Shown here piece by piece: positions 10,681 through 23,548 of a stretch of 64,000 bases of DNA (positions within the stretch are counted from its first letter, which is position 1; each line of letters opens with the position of its first letter). This stretch comes from Artemia franciscana (lineage: Eukaryota > Arthropoda > Branchiopoda > Anostraca > Artemiidae): contig NC_088863.1 of NCBI RefSeq assembly GCF_032884065.1, positions 44,703,687 through 44,767,686 of the forward strand, given 5' to 3'. The notes under the pieces are model-generated. The model had not been told where the DNA came from, did no database searches, and saw only the letters and a program-made list of their open reading frames with translations. Made by a program: the position numbers and the translations under genes.

Positions 10681-11945
10681 AGAGAGAAGTTTTGAGTGGG
10701 GAACCTAAAATCATGGAAAACGCTTAGATTGGAGGGATCGGGATGAAACTTGGTGGGAAAAATAAGCAGAAGTCTTACATATGTGATTTACATAATTGGA
10801 ACGGATCCGATCTATTGGGGGGGGGGGGGGGCTAATTCTGAAAAATAAGAAAGAATGACGTATTTTTAACTTACGAAGGAGTTATCGGATCTTCATGAAA
10901 CTTCATATTTAGAAGGACCTCGTAACTCAGATCTCTTATTTTAAATCTCAATCAGATCAAGAGTAATTGGGGGGGGCAGTTGGGGGGGGGGGCGAAAATC
11001 TTTGAAAATACTTAAAGCGGTGAGATCAGGATGAAACTGGATGGGAAGAATAAAAACCTTTCTAAGATACGTGACTGACATAATCGGACCGGATCTGCTC
11101 TCTTTGGTGGAATTGGAGGCGGGGTAATTTTGAAAATTGAGTTACTTGTAACTTGCGAAAGGGTGACCAGATCTTAATGAAATTTGATATTTAGAAGGAT
11201 CTTGTGCTTTAAAGTTCTTATTTTAGATTCTGACCAGATCCTGCGACGTTGGGGGGTGTTGGAGGGGGAAACCGGAATTCTTGGAAAACGTGAAAATTGG
11301 GGTATTTTTACCTTACGAATAGATGATCGGATCTTAATGAAATTTGACTTTTAGAAAGAATTCATGTCTCAGATCTATTATTTCAAATCCCGACCAGATC
11401 GTTTGACATTGGGGGGAGTTGGAGGGGGAAATCTTGGAAAAACACTTGGAGTGTAGGAATCGGGATGAAGCTTGGTGGATAGAATAAACAAATGTCCTTG
11501 ATACGTGATTGACAGAATCGTACTGGATTCGCTCTCTTTGGGGGAGTTGGGGGGAGGGAGGGGTTCAGTGATTTGGCGAGTTTGGTGCTTCTGGACGTGC
11601 TAGGACGATGAAAATTGATAGGCGTGTCAGGGAGCTGCACAATTTGACTTGATAAAGTCTTTTTCCCAGATTCGACCATCTGGGGGGCTAAAGGGAGAGA
11701 GAAAATTAGGTATTTATAACTTACGAGTGGGGGATCGGATCTTAATGAATTTTGATATTTTAGAAGGACATCGTGACTCTGAGCTCTTATTTTAAATCCT
11801 GACCAGCATTAAGCCTCTTATTTTCCTTTTTACATCAATCTATTGATTCATAGAATTTTGTTAGAGCTCATACCATATGATCTCTTGGCTCTTAGCTCTT
11901 CTTGCCTCGTCACAAGGCTATATGAGCTCTTAGCTCTTGTTTTTA
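10680..11945 (-). repeat. 290-bp satellite block, minus orientation
   Basis: Each unit contains tgatcggatcttaatgaaat, a run of G (up to 14) beside ttgggggg, and a gggatgaaacttggtggg block. The anchor phrase falls at about 10881, 11165, 11325 and 11731. The intervals of 284, 160 and 406 bp appear in the same order, reversed, in the block at 35338-36400. The left part (11560-11945), including agagctaagagcc and atcaatagattgat, also matches. The block is therefore an inverted paralogue of that array. Open frames across it (for example 11383-11679) are repeat by-products. Confidence 0.8.
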
Positions 11946-13270
11946 TAATGTTTCATCAATTGGTCGATTAAACTTTTTTCCATTCGATGACACAATGACC
12001 CAAATATGTTTATTTTGGATTGCAAAATGGCCAGACACAACGTTAAATATGGGAATATTACTCCCATAAATAATAATACTAATAAATCTGTACAGGTGTT
12101 TACATTTTCCTTCATGCTTAGTCGTCTCCCTGCAATTTTCTGGTATTGCTTAAGATCCAAGAAGGAGGAAGGGGGTAGAATGGAGCCCTATCACTGCAAC
12201 TCGTGCAAACATGATTTCTTTGGTTTCAAGATAGAGCACAGTAAAACTTCAATTCAGGGTTTATGCCCATTCCAACAGTGTGATTTTTAGTTTAGTTAGT
12301 TAATTCACGCTTAAAGGTTTTAAACTATTTTCTGAAATCCCTGACAATTCGTTTTATAATTACAAATTGCTTCTTGGTTCCTTCAGGATATGAATTACCA
12401 TTTTTAGACAAGAGTCTATTACGAACATTTCCTGACCAAACAGTTTCATTAAAACAAAGTTTTTCTAACTTTCAGTTACTGTTGGCCGAGATTCATTCTG
12501 TTTTAGGATGCAGCTACCGCTATAAACCCTGTTTATGGACATAGACAAAGATATAACTGTGTGCATGGAAATAATTGCTATTGTGGCATCAATTATCCAC
12601 CTGACACTTGCCTACTTTAAGCTGAGTGTATCCAAGTCTCATCATATAGCTGTCTTTTCATAATAGCACCTAATTATTATTTTGCTTCTACACACAATTT
12701 TCCATCGCATATTTCCCTATAAATAGCCGGCAATTATTTTGTACATAAGCGTCCATAGTTAATTTTAAACAAAAAATTAAGTTTAGGCTCATTACTTGCA
12801 CTATGATTTGTTTCTGGAACACAAGGATAACTTATTTTTTATAATTCGTGAGGAATATAACTAGCTGCTATTAAGTTTTATTTGCAAATGTGAAAATATT
12901 CCCATGTTTGAGTAACACTCTGCAAAAACAAAGAAGAGAGCTCTACCTGAGACTAAGGTATGTTAGAATTACCAATTGGCAAAGTAGGAGACTGACCCAG
13001 TACCTACAGAAGATAATTTGTTATGGTACGTAGGAGGAATTTCGGACTTGTTTGTCACAAGGGGTTATATTGCCATTGCCGGATTAAAAAGGAAAGAACA
13101 AAGAGTGATTTTTTTTATTGCTAACGCTGTCCTTACAAAAAAAATAATTAGGTTCCAAAATTCAGCCACCGGTAAAAATAAAGAGTAAACTTGTTTCGAG
13201 TTAATACCTATTGTAGTAAACGAATTACATCCCATCATTCTCCTTTCCAATCTTTTAAATTAGCAAAAAC
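11946..13270. other. Gene-free stretch
   Basis: Overlapping open frames on both strands at 11930-12290 lack splice context or a recognisable motif. I treat them as chance. Nothing else is seen. Confidence 0.4.
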
Positions 13271-13279
13271 TTAACCATT

Positions 13280-13890
13280 CAAAACTCGGTTGAATTTCTA
13301 GAGCTGTTGCTATATATAATAGTCTAATACTTATGCCCTGAGGATTAGTCCTTAAGTGTGGCCAAAAAAATCCCCATAAGGCTTGGAAATGGAATTACTT
13401 CTGGTATAATGCATAGTTACATCAGAAGTACTTTTTCAAATGAGCTGAATTTGGTTGAAACAAAAAATGAATTTACAGAGATGTTGCTGTTAGAAATAGT
13501 GTAGTACTACTACGGTCCTTAAGACTAATCATCCCGATAATGTTAGCACAAGGACCTCCGTGTGCACCCAACTTACGGTTCAAACCCTTACTCATTTCAG
13601 GCCAACTACAACCAGATCAGTGGTCCCTTTCTCAAATGAGTTTAAATTAGTTGAAACAAAAGTGGCTCGGATATTTAAGGTTGTTGCCATTTAAAATAAT
13701 GTAATATTTCTGCTGCTTTTAAGATTGGTAATCCCCTTAAGGTTCGTCCAACACCCTCGTCCTAGTAATCCAGCCTGCATTCATCTCCAAAATAGGTGAT
13801 AGCAGATGTCCTTTTTTCAACTGAAATAGATAAAGATGAAATCGAACTTGGTTAATATTTCAGAGCTGTTAGTATTTAAACTTTTTTTTA
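13280..13890. repeat. Diverged tandem repeat, unit about 160-200 bp
   Basis: The phrase ttggttgaaac followed by an agagctgttgct-like block occurs near 13288, 13450, 13647 and 13847, each followed by a ccttaag...taatc phrase. About 3.5 units remain, with strong divergence. No coding potential is seen. Confidence 0.55.
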
Positions 13891-15902
13891 CCCTTGCTCT
13901 GTCCTAGACACAATACTGTCCATCATACAATCATGAGTCACTCCTTGGACCATGTCCTCTGAACTGTTCTAGCAAAGTAAATGGCAAAACTTGAATCATA
14001 CCTCTAGTAAGAACAACAACTTATTCTCGATCCGATGCATCAGTTTGATTAACCTGTCTTTTTAATTCGTTGCTCCTCCTTATGTAGTGGTGAATAGTCG
14101 ATAGAGTCGCGTACACTCATAACACCAACTTCGACAAAAAATTTCTCAATAAGGAAATTTTATTGAAATACAATACTGTCTATCTTCCCTAAGAAACTAT
14201 TTTACCATTTCTCACCAGTCTATTTAAATTACATTCCCCCAGTAAAATTGCAGAACCTAAAAATATACATCTTTTAATTTCTGAAACTCCTCTAACTTGT
14301 CGAACTACATAAATATTTTTAGAAACTCAATTGACAATTTAATATTCAACCAAATACTGGCTATTGTTTCAATGCTTTAGAAAAAACATGATTCTAGAGT
14401 ATAAAGTACAAAAGTACAAGATCACAATAAAGACAGCCTATATAGCCCTTTAAATACACCTTTTGGCAGAGTAGATGACTCACTAAACTGAAAAAGTCAG
14501 AAAGACAAACCAAGTTTATCATATCTAGACTCTAATCAAAAACCATTAAAAACAAGACATTATTTCCTATTTGTTGCACTTGCGTACTTACCCACCTTAA
14601 GGTACTTTTTAAAAACAACTGACCTGGTTAGCGCTAAAATGCATCGACATATTTCTTTATATCAACTACTTCCACTTAGTATTCCTCTCTAAGGCTTTCT
14701 TCTTCCACCTCGACACCTTTCTAAGCTTTCCTTATTTTCACGGCTATCTAAGTCACTATGGTAACTATAATTATTGTATCAATAAGTGTGTCAGAAATCT
14801 TTGCATGAAACATACAGGATTATAATTTCTTGGGGGAATCTCCGGGAAGCTCCATCATCCTGTCAGTTGTTACATAGGCTAAAAGTCAAGATGAAGGCAT
14901 TCAATGTTTTTCCAATTAGAAAATTTAGATGAGCTTATCAGAACTTTTTTTATTTATCGCTTTACTGTTTTATTATTCATATTATTCTCTGGCATAATTC
15001 AGGACCTGGGCCTCCATGGGTCATGTCATCTGCAGGTGTATATTTGCTTAAACTATTCGAGGAAACTTGTTATCCGGAAATTTTGACCCGAAGGCTACGG
15101 AGGCATGATGAGGGAAAAAAGAACGATAGGAGGGTGGTTACCCTTCAATTACTTTATTCTCTTAGAAAGTACTTTAGAGTTTTAAATTGAAAAAGCCCCC
15201 TGAGATATAATACGTATGGTTGAATAAAAAAAAAGACTATATAATCTTCAATACTTTTTTTAAAGAATGTTTTGTTTTAATTGTTCTTAAGAGTTTGATA
15301 AAAAAAATAAATAATATAAATGACAGTGCAGCTCATATGTTTTGATCCAAATTCGTTATGTTATATATTTTAGGAGACTTCAATTTTTGATCTACTTCCT
15401 TAAACTGTATGAGTAGTGCCGTTAAGTCAAACCGATTATCTTTTATCTTACTTTGTCGTAAAGAAGAAATTTAAAAGGTGCTGTTCTTTTTAAATTGTAG
15501 CAGCTTCATATCCTTTTTTACTGCCAGAAATAATTAGAAACTGAAGCTTGTGATTTCAAGCTTATTTTGCCGTACTTTGGATGCCTGTCAGGTGTCCTTT
15601 TTGTTAACTACTATTCGTTAAAATAAAAGAGAAGAAAAATAATCATGTTTCCGGTTTTTTCTGCTCTCCTTAAAATTAACTTTTTTTTTAATAACCGCCC
15701 TTTGACTGGCAGCAGCCGATTACACCTATCCGACTGTCATAGCTGAACATTTTAAAAAGAGATCATATTGCACAACACTATCAATTACATCCCTAAAAAC
15801 TATTGGAAAAAAAATATATATATTATTTATCGCATCTTCGGTTCCATTTGATTCGATTTTTCTATAAATACTTTCTCTTTGAGTTTATATTTTTCTTGGT
15901 TG
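13891..15902. other. Gene-free AT-rich stretch
   Basis: I see no exon-like frame, tandem repeat or element end here. Confidence 0.4.
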
Positions 15903-16094
15903 TTAATGACCTATAATTCCTTCTAGGCTTAAACTAGAATGTAATAGCAATATTTCTCCGAGCGGTCTGTTGGGGTACTGGGACGACTGGACACTTTGAT
16001 GGGCAGATCTAGCAGTTGAAGACCCGACTGATTGTTTCATATTGAGTCGCCTATCTTTCAGGATAGAAAAGGAAATAGAATCAGTACTGAACAT
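15903..16094 (-). CDS. Unrecognised 63-residue ORF or exon
   Basis: The ATG-initiated frame begins MFSTDSISFSILKDRR and is rich in Ser and Gln (SSTARSAHQSVQSSQYPN), ending at a TAA. Its composition looks more protein-like than its surroundings, and a gtgcag acceptor-like sequence sits just before the ATG, so it could be a terminal exon. It is divergent from, and 52 bp away from, the ORF at 16147. No family is recognised. Chance is possible. Confidence 0.25.
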   Translation of the reverse strand: MFSTDSISFSILKDRRLNMKQSVGSSTARSAHQSVQSSQYPNRPLGEILLLHSSLSLEGIIGH

Positions 16095-16146
16095 CTTCTG
16101 CACTAACTTTCACACTCCTTCCTAACTTAGAAACTTAAAGAGCATT

Positions 16147-16617
16147 ATGGATGTAGATATGATCAATGAAGACTTTACCCTGGTATATCTTGGTTTGAAC
16201 GCTGAATGTCACCTTTCTGATTTGAAGTCTGATCTCCAGTTCACTGATATCAGTGAAAGACTGAAGCATATGGCAGGGGAATTCTGCAAAAAAAATTGTC
16301 TACAAATCTAAAAAAATTTGCCTTTCAAAGCTAAAATTTACAAGTTTGTTAAGCTAGTGATCCAGCTTTTGTACTTTCAGGGCAAGCTTCATGGAACAAA
16401 GCAAATACTGAGAAAAACTGGTGACATAGATTTTGAGACTCTTGAAGTTGACCCAATTTTGTTCTTGAAACTCGTTGTAAATATCAGTGTCGAAACACAC
16501 AGGAAGTTCGAAAACGTTTTGCAAGTAACTTTGTCCGAAACTATTTTGCCTGCCATACTGTCAAAAAACTTCAGTTTTTTCAAGAGGATCAGTACTGAAA
16601 TCCTTTCTACGAAGTGA
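16147..16617 (+). pseudogene. Unrecognised gene remnant with one internal stop
   Basis: From the ATG at 16147 (MDVDMINEDFTLVYLGLN) one frame runs 156 codons to a TGA at 16617, interrupted only by a single TAA at 16309-16311. Both halves look protein-like: an acidic N-terminal half, then a helical, Leu/Lys-rich half with LHGTKQILRKTGDIDFETLE. There is no intron signal at the stop. This suggests a recently disabled gene, a processed copy, or a sequencing error in one codon. No similarity is recognised, and there is no transposon motif. Confidence 0.4.
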
Positions 16618-17385
16618 ATGTTTCTATTTCTTTTAATATAGAAAAAAAAACTTCGAAGTGAAGATTACTGAGAAAAACAACAAATGAATCCTCATTTATT
16701 GACCCTCATTCATCCTCTATATTTAAGATTGAAAGTTTAGCATGCACATACTGATATTTATTCCTTAAAGTCTTAATAATTTTGGGTTTAATAAATTTAA
16801 AAAAGTGAAAACATTTAAAACTATATTGTGAAGTGCATATTATATTTTGGTCTTAAAACAGGCATGAGGGATCGTCAGTCGTACTCATCTTAATTTCTGC
16901 TCATTATGAGCTTAACTTGGTTATCTTTTGTAATTTCCGTTGGTTTAGGTTTCCTTTGTCTATTGATGGAGATTTGTGGTAGTTTTACACTTAAAAAATT
17001 ATTTGACTTTATTTATGGTCTTTTTGGTGGCTCATTTTTGGTCTAATGTAGCTCTTTCCTTTTCTTTGAAAAACTTTCTATTTAAATTAATCTCTGTTCA
17101 TTTTTATTGATAGAGTCTTTTTCATCAAAAAAGAAAACAAAATGTTTAATCTTTTTGGTTATTTTTCTATAAAAATTCATAGTTTGGCATACTATTTATA
17201 TGTTGGAGAAAATAATTTTCAACAATTTTTAACACGCCCTTTCGAAAATCTGGACATACATAGTACTGTTTAATTTAGTTTTAAACCTCGTCGGTTTTCC
17301 TGAATAATAAAACTTAATACCATTGCAAATCTATGCTATTTTGACAACCTAGAAGTAACTACACTGTTTTTATTTAGTTTAATTA
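16618..17385. other. AT-rich spacer
   Basis: No gene or organised repeat is seen between the ORF remnant and the trinucleotide-bearing satellite. Confidence 0.4.
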
Positions 17386-17389
17386 TAAG

Positions 17390-20170
17390 AGCAGATGTAG
17401 CATTAGTAGTAGCCCTGAAAGTTCCAACTTAATACCCTCTGTCATTTTGAGATATTGCTGAGACATCTTATTGGCGATCAGCATACATAAAGGGCCTTTT
17501 GATTTAATTCTAAAGCAACATAAACGTTCCATGACAGTTTCTATTTTACGCTCTATTCTAGGGTATACCCAATACCTTTTATACTTTATACAATAGCAGA
17601 AGTAATAGCAGTAGCAATAGTGGTATTACTGATAGCAGTAGTAGTATTAGTAGTAGGCAGTAATAGTATTCACCTTGCACCTTTTTAGTCTGGTAAAACC
17701 TCCCCTCATCATATTCTGATACTTCAACTTAATAATTTAAGCCCTTTCTAAGATATGTCCGATACATCCTGTTGATGACCTGCATACATATATGTCTCAA
17801 TTAAGTCCAATAGTCCCAGAATGTTCCACATTAATACAATTAGCCTTTGTTATTTTAGTACTAACAGCAGTAGCAGTACTACTGCTGCTACAAATGGTAG
17901 TAGCATGTATATAGTGCCTTTTATTACCTCAACATACCACTCGGTATGCTCTCAAAGTTTCAACCTAATACTCTAAGCTGTTCTTCATATACTGCTAAAC
18001 CGACAATTTGATAGCCTACATTCATAGAGCGTGTTTCAATTTTATTTAAAATACTTCCCAATATTTTCTGACTTGTCTCCTTAATACCATTAGCCTTAAA
18101 AGTAGCATTAGTAATAGTAGAAGTAGTAGGAGTAATGTATATATAGTATATTTTGGATGGTTCAACTTCCTCCTTAACGTACACTGAAAGTTTCAACTTA
18201 TTAAACTAAGCTGTTCATGATAGTCTTTACCTCCTTTTAATAACCTGCATTCAAATTGCGGGTTTCAATTTAGCTCACTATCCCCTTCAACATTCCCTAA
18301 AATTTTCACCGTACCCTTGGCTTTAGTAGCACCAGTAGTAGTCTACGTAGTAGTAGTTATAGGATTAGGCAGTGGTAGTACTAGTAGTGTTAATACTGGT
18401 TCAGGTTCTTTTTATTTACAAGCTACATACGACTACAATATGGATTTGGCTGGCTGAGAGTGTAGCTCGTATTACGGGCCAACCAACAACAATTGAAAAA
18501 AAAACATTTTACATTGCTGTATTTGCACACAATCAGACTCTTTTGTAAATAAATAAAAAGAAAAAAAAATATATGAATTACCAAGCATCACTCTAAGCCA
18601 GCAGCCAAGTGGAGAACTTACCATAAAATTCACCAAAAAAATAATAATGAAAAAATAGTGAAGTAAAGCCATGGGGAAACTCGACCAAGAGAACGAGTCA
18701 GCGGGACGACCATAACTAATTTAAAATAAAATTATCAAAGGAATAGTAAAAGAGTTTTAATTGCCCCTGCCGCGTACGACAAAAAGACCGAGACTATACT
18801 TGCAGTAATATACACATTTTGAATTTTGCCTAGCTTAACATCCCTCTTAAAATGTTCTGAAAGTTTCAACTTAATACCCTAGTCCATTCCTGGGATAATA
18901 CCGATACGGTCTTTTGACGTTCTTTTGAGTGCGTCTTTATTTAGTTCAAAAGCCCCTACAAATTCCTTGTAAGCATTAACTTCCTACCCTTGAACTCAGT
19001 AGAGTTAGTCATAGCAATAATAGTAATAACAGAAGTAGCAGCAGTAGTGGTAGTAGCAGTATGCAGAGAGTGCCCTTTGGTTATTCCAACACGTGCTGAA
19101 AATTTCAATTTAATACTCTAAACTATTGCAAAGAAATTGTTCATAAGTCCTTTTGGCAGCCTGAATACACTTGGCGAGTTCTGATTTACCTCAATAACCC
19201 CCTAAATGTTCCCTGAAAGTTTCACCTTAATATCTTAACTTCAGTAGAAGTAGTAGTCGTAGCAGTCGTAATAATATCCCTTGGTGAACCCCTTTCAACA
19301 TCCTGGATGCACAGAACAAATTTTGATTTAGTTCGACATTCCCCGCAACATTCTCCGAAAGTTGCACTTGAGTGTGCTTGGTATCTTAGGGCTCAAAAGG
19401 TAAAACATGCCTTCTTCCCCAATAACAAATAGTATGTATAAACTTTCGGCAAATAGCATAACTTTCAACCCTCTCTCTGAGGACTTTGGGAGGTTGATCC
19501 CCGGAGACGTAGTTACTGGACCTTTCAACTATACTGAAGAAAATGACTATCCCAAAATTCTGATTAGGAATGTTTGAAGAATTAATGGGCCTGGGAAGGA
19601 GGCTGCTTGCCCTCCTGTCACTTTTTACTCTTGAAAATACCACTAAGTCTTTTAATTTCCGATCGAATGAGCTCCTTTAAAAGTTTTTATCATAGTGTTA
19701 CACTGCATATGATAATGCTTATATATCCTTTTGAAAACCTGCATGCATGTTGATTTTTTTTGTTTAATTGAAAATTCCACATAAACCTTCCCTAAGAATT
19801 TCAACTTAATACCCTTAGCCTCACTAGGTATAGCAATTGTAGCAATAATATTTGTAGTATACACATAGTACCTTTTGGTTAGTTCAAAATCTGCAACACC
19901 ATACCTCGAAACTTTCAATTTAATAAACCATTCCTGGGATACTGTTGTTGAACTCTTTTGACAATCTACATGCTCAGAGCTTGTTTCGATTTAGTTCAAC
20001 ATCTGCCTAAACATTCTTGAAAGCTTCGCTTTATTACCGTTGGTTTTAGCAGTAGAAATAGTTGCAGTAGTAGTAGCATTAGTAGCAGTAGGCACATAGC
20101 ATCTTTTCAAATTTCCCCTCAACACACGCTGAAAGTTTCAACTTAAGAGGAATCTACTCCATTTTGATCT
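17390..20170 (+). repeat. 235-bp satellite carrying TAG/GTA trinucleotides
   Basis: Units contain gaaagtttcaacttaata, ttttgacaacctgcat, tttagttcaaca and a variable run of tagtag, agcagt and aatag triplets. The anchor gtttcaacttaat falls at about 17720, 17953, 18186, 18858, 19097 and 20129, giving intervals near 235 bp. The satellite is interrupted at about 18405-18800 by unrelated sequence and at 19430-19690 by a dispersed repeat. A second array with the same components lies at 31240-32460. Confidence 0.8.
19430..19690 (-). repeat. Dispersed repeat DR1, inserted in the satellite
   Basis: It carries the DR1 landmarks in the orientation opposite to the 49540-50190 copy: ccggagacgtagttactgg, a caactat...gaaaatgactatc block, tgccctcctgtcacttttt and a final ttccgatcgaatgagctcc. 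Minus-strand frames here (19386-19643) are the usual repeat by-product. Confidence 0.6.
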
Positions 20171-20880
20171 AATGCTATTTTCCTATCTGAAATAATGCTC
20201 TATATCTTTCTCAAGAATTGGTATTTTTTTAGTGAGAAATTCCATGTTTATACTCCTAAACATGGCCAAAAATATGTACGAAGTATTTTTTCAAAAAATA
20301 CCGTTGGTAATTAAATATGAAAAAACTGTCGAACACACTCTACTTTCTAAATATCGCTTTTTAGTCAGATTCCGGCTTAAAAGGTCAATAATGCTTAGGT
20401 GGAGTTTAATTTTTGTATATATTATTTTAAACAAGATATTAACTTTTTTGCTACATAAGAAAGTCTTATGTGTCTTCTTTGTTTTATCAATGGCTATGTC
20501 CAAACATGCTGGTTGATTTTGACATGCGGAGCTTTATTCCTAATGGGGCTTGATTACGGCTTGACGTTTTATTACGGCTTGACTTGACTGCTTTGTTGAC
20601 GGCTATCAAGAAATTTAAAGATGCTAATCTTTAAAGAAAACTAATTGATATAATAGAAGATCTGATAGAAAGAAGCCAACGTTCAGTCCCCCCCTTTTTA
20701 TGGCTGGTCGGTCTCCAATCACTTTCGACTTATAAAAAAGGACTAGGATTCTCAATTTCTGATGTAAAAAACACCCTCCAAAGTTTCTAAAGCCATGTAG
20801 CTGAGGAAAAGGCAGTCCTTCTCCTATGCGGAATACTCATTTTGGTGTTAAGTGTTAATCTTTACTTTTATAATAACAGC
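20171..20880. other. AT-rich spacer
   Basis: Overlapping open frames on both strands at 20232-20516 are low-complexity and unsupported. No other structure is seen. Confidence 0.35.
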
Positions 20881-21080
20881 GTAGAATAGAAATATTCCCA
20901 GAAATCAAGAGAGATTAAATATCAATTTCGTATTCTGATGTTTTTTTAAAGTTTTTTGTATCCCCCCCCCCCATGGAAAAACAACCCACTCAAAAAAATC
21001 CTGGTTACGGCCCTGGGGATTATTCATCAGTCTCTACCTCCATCCTCCCCTTGTCTCTCAGTTAGAACTAATTATGTATC
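20880..21080 (+). repeat. Dispersed repeat DR3 tail, copy 1
   Basis: The stretch aaatatt...gttttttgta, a poly-C run, ggttacggccct, ctctacctcc and aactaattatgtatc recurs in the same order and orientation at about 26500-26730. Confidence 0.55.
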
Positions 21081-21099
21081 AAACAGTTCGTGCTGTCAG

Positions 21100-22060
21100 T
21101 GAAGAGTGACTCAGCTCAGTACTAACCCAAACTCTAAAAAACGGAATTTTAATGTCAATAGACACATCAAAAGAATTGTCTTATCATGCTGATTCCAAAT
21201 ATATAAATTTATCAAGGATTTATTATTAATCAGAAATAATAAAACTTTATTTTACTGTTACCCATCCGAAGTTAAGAGACTGAGAAAATTTGCATGATTT
21301 TCGAAAAAAGGGATAAACATCCCCTAAAAGTCAAGAAATCCTAATGAAAATCCTATTATCAGATTTAGTGTACCAGAGAACTCTACTGTAGGAATTCCAA
21401 TCTCATATATAGCAAAATGTAGAATTTTTTTGCCAAAAGCAAGAAAACGTTGCCAAAAGCAAAATCGGTTGCGTTTTTTTTATTTATTCTTTTTTTTTCT
21501 AGAATTGATCATATCTACATATCTATTCTACAAAATAGTAACCCAACCACAATATTTCGAGTGGGAGTATATATAGATAAATCTTTAATAAGAAGAAAAA
21601 GTATATGATTAATTTCTTTTGTAGTTAGATTAGGTACTTTTTGCGTTGAATTCTGTTTTTTGTGCGTGTTCGTACTGTTGTTAATTTCCTTACTTGTTTT
21701 TTTATTTATTTATATTTTTGTGTGTATATGGCCCACGGGTTTTTGAAATACACCTATCTATCTATCGAAATAATGGTGATAGAAGATTGTTAGAGAGTGC
21801 ATTTGAACAGAAATTAAAACTTCTAGTGCCCTTTATAAGTGACCTGAGGTATTGGAGGGCAACTAAACCCCCTCGGGGGGGCTTTTTATTTAAAAAAAGG
21901 GCATGGGAGGGGTCTCTCCCGTGCCCAATTTTTCCTCAAAGTCGTCCAATCAAAATTTTTAGGTAGTCGAACTATGCATAGTTGAACTATGTCCTTAAGG
22001 GTAACATGACCCCCCCCCCCCCCCCCCACAGCCTGTGGGGAGAGGCCGAGGGAGTATACG
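21100..22060 (+). repeat. Dispersed repeat DR1, long copy 1
   Basis: It begins with agtgaagagtgactcagctc and an aaactctaaaaaacggaatt phrase. It continues with aaatcccctaaaagtc-type sequence and a second half with ttctagtgccctttataagt and ggagggcaacta, and ends at a poly-C run (22008-22027). The 49540-50190 region repeats the same landmarks in order at roughly 70-75 percent identity by eye. No transposase or RT is visible, so it is either a non-autonomous element or a fragment. Apparent ORFs such as 21694-21966 come from it. Confidence 0.65.
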
Positions 22061-22439
22061 AAATTTTTTTGGAGGGAGAATTTTGTGCTTGGGGTGGGTT
22101 TTCATGGAGAAAGTTTCCGTAAGGAGGTAAATTATGGGGGGCTAGCTTTCAAGGGTAAATTTTACAGTGGAGAGATTTGACAGAACTTCTAAACGAAATT
22201 CTTTTTATTTGTCTTACTTTCTCTTTGCCAACTTAATTTTGCATGTGGATATTTCCCCAGGGGAATTGTCCGGGGGCTATTTTCAGCATGTTTGGATTTT
22301 CAGGAAAAAATATCTACGGAAGGGGAGATTTCTGGAGCGATCGTAGAAACGATTAGAAATTGCAGTCTCTTTCAAATGAAATTTTCACGCGGAATCGTTT
22401 TAAATAGTTTCTAAGTAGAAAAATAGTCTATCTACTTAA
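22061..22439. repeat. G-rich ggggga-attttc repeat segment
   Basis: It contains recurring gggggaattttc-type phrases (ggggagagg, ggagggagaattttg, ccaggggaattgtc). Related phrases occur at 26930-27120, 41600-41880 and 50220-50350, so it belongs to the same dispersed repeat background. No gene is seen. Confidence 0.4.
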
Positions 22440-22730
22440 GAACTGATATCAAAAGTGTTATTTTTCATCACCACTTAAGGATGGTAGAATTGATAAACAT
22501 TACGTAAATATGAGCAATAGCTTTCAAATTACCCATCAAACGTCATGCTTTTCCACTTGAGACAAGGCACCAAAAGTGCCGTCTTTAGTGCCATTTGGAA
22601 CTTACCGATGGTGGAATTTATAGGAAGGCCATAGATATGAGCAATATCTAAGATACCTGCAATACTATTACACCCAATAACAATACGCCCATTCCGATAA
22701 GCGTGATATCGATACGTCCCGATACCAATA
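22440..22730. repeat. Dispersed repeat DR2
   Basis: It contains ttttccacttgagacaaggc, accaaaagtgcc, gtgccatttgg, ggtggaatttata and agatatgagcaatat. The same string of phrases is tandemly arranged at 25630-26105, and weaker versions occur at 46880-47330. Confidence 0.6.
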
Positions 22731-22975
22731 CAGTGTGCAGCCCTTACCCCAGGGACTATGGAGGGTTATATCATCATCAGAACAGAAGATATTAAACCTT
22801 TGAACTAAGTTGAACAAAATCGTTTTCTCAAAATTTTGATTGGATGACTTTGGAGGGAGGGAGCCTTTAGGGAGTAGGTGCTAATTGTCCTCTAATTTTT
22901 TTGGTTACTCAAAAGGGACACTATAAAATTGAATTTCCGTTAAAATGAGCTATTACACATCTCTCTATGATGTTC
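22730..22975 (-). repeat. Dispersed repeat DR1, partial copy
   Basis: It contains the ccttaccccagggactatgg start, the aaaattttgattggatgact core and the aattgtcctctaatttttttgg block, inverted relative to the 49540-50190 copy. Confidence 0.55.
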
Positions 22976-23530
22976 TGGTCACCCTAGCCCTACTAGAGAA
23001 AAAAAAAACAGAAATAATAATTAAAAAAAAATAGAAAAAAATACAGGAGAGATCAGTGCTACCCATGCAAAAAACTGATTTTCCTTGTTGATTATAGGGG
23101 GGGACTATAATTTCCCTATAAGAATTTTTCAGCCGTGCTGTTTCCAATGGTACATTTTTCATTTTGAACTGACACCTTTTTCGAGGGTTTTCAGACTTTT
23201 TTTTGGAAATCACCGTAAATTTCTTTTCGCAAACCCTTTGAATGGTTTTGAATAGATACAATAGGAGCCCATAAACTTTTGGGAGCCGGCATTTAAACAC
23301 CCCCACCCCCCTCCAGAAAATATTCTTTCAGATATTTCCCACCCCTCCCCCCACCGCGGCGGGCTGGTTTCCAATCACTTTCTACTTACAAAAAAGGACT
23401 AGAACTTTCAATTTATGGTCTAATGAGCAGGGTCCAAAGTTTCTGTGACCATAAAGGGGAGATGTGTATGAGAAAGGGGTAGTCTCTAACAAAAACAGAA
23501 TAAATTCTTCTCATTTTGAGGTTTAATGAT
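22940..23530 (+). repeat. Dispersed repeat DR3, copy 1
   Basis: tctctatgatgttctgg, an A-rich stretch, agatcagtgctacccatgc, gattttccttgttgatta and a run of G are followed by ttttcagacttttt and aaatcaccgtaaat. The same sequence appears in direct orientation at about 26085-26480. The minus-strand ORF at 22965-23306 is a by-product. Confidence 0.6.
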
Positions 23531-23548
23531 GCTCTTTACTTCCATTAA

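Noticed and set aside
11383..11679. 98-codon frame starting MVESGKKTLSSQIVQLPD (also 35557-35898)
   Set aside because: It is the same satellite sequence in two places. The frame is not kept in other units.
11930..12290. Overlapping frames of 76 and 94 codons on opposite strands
   Set aside because: There is no splice context, family motif or paralogue. Overlap on both strands suggests chance.
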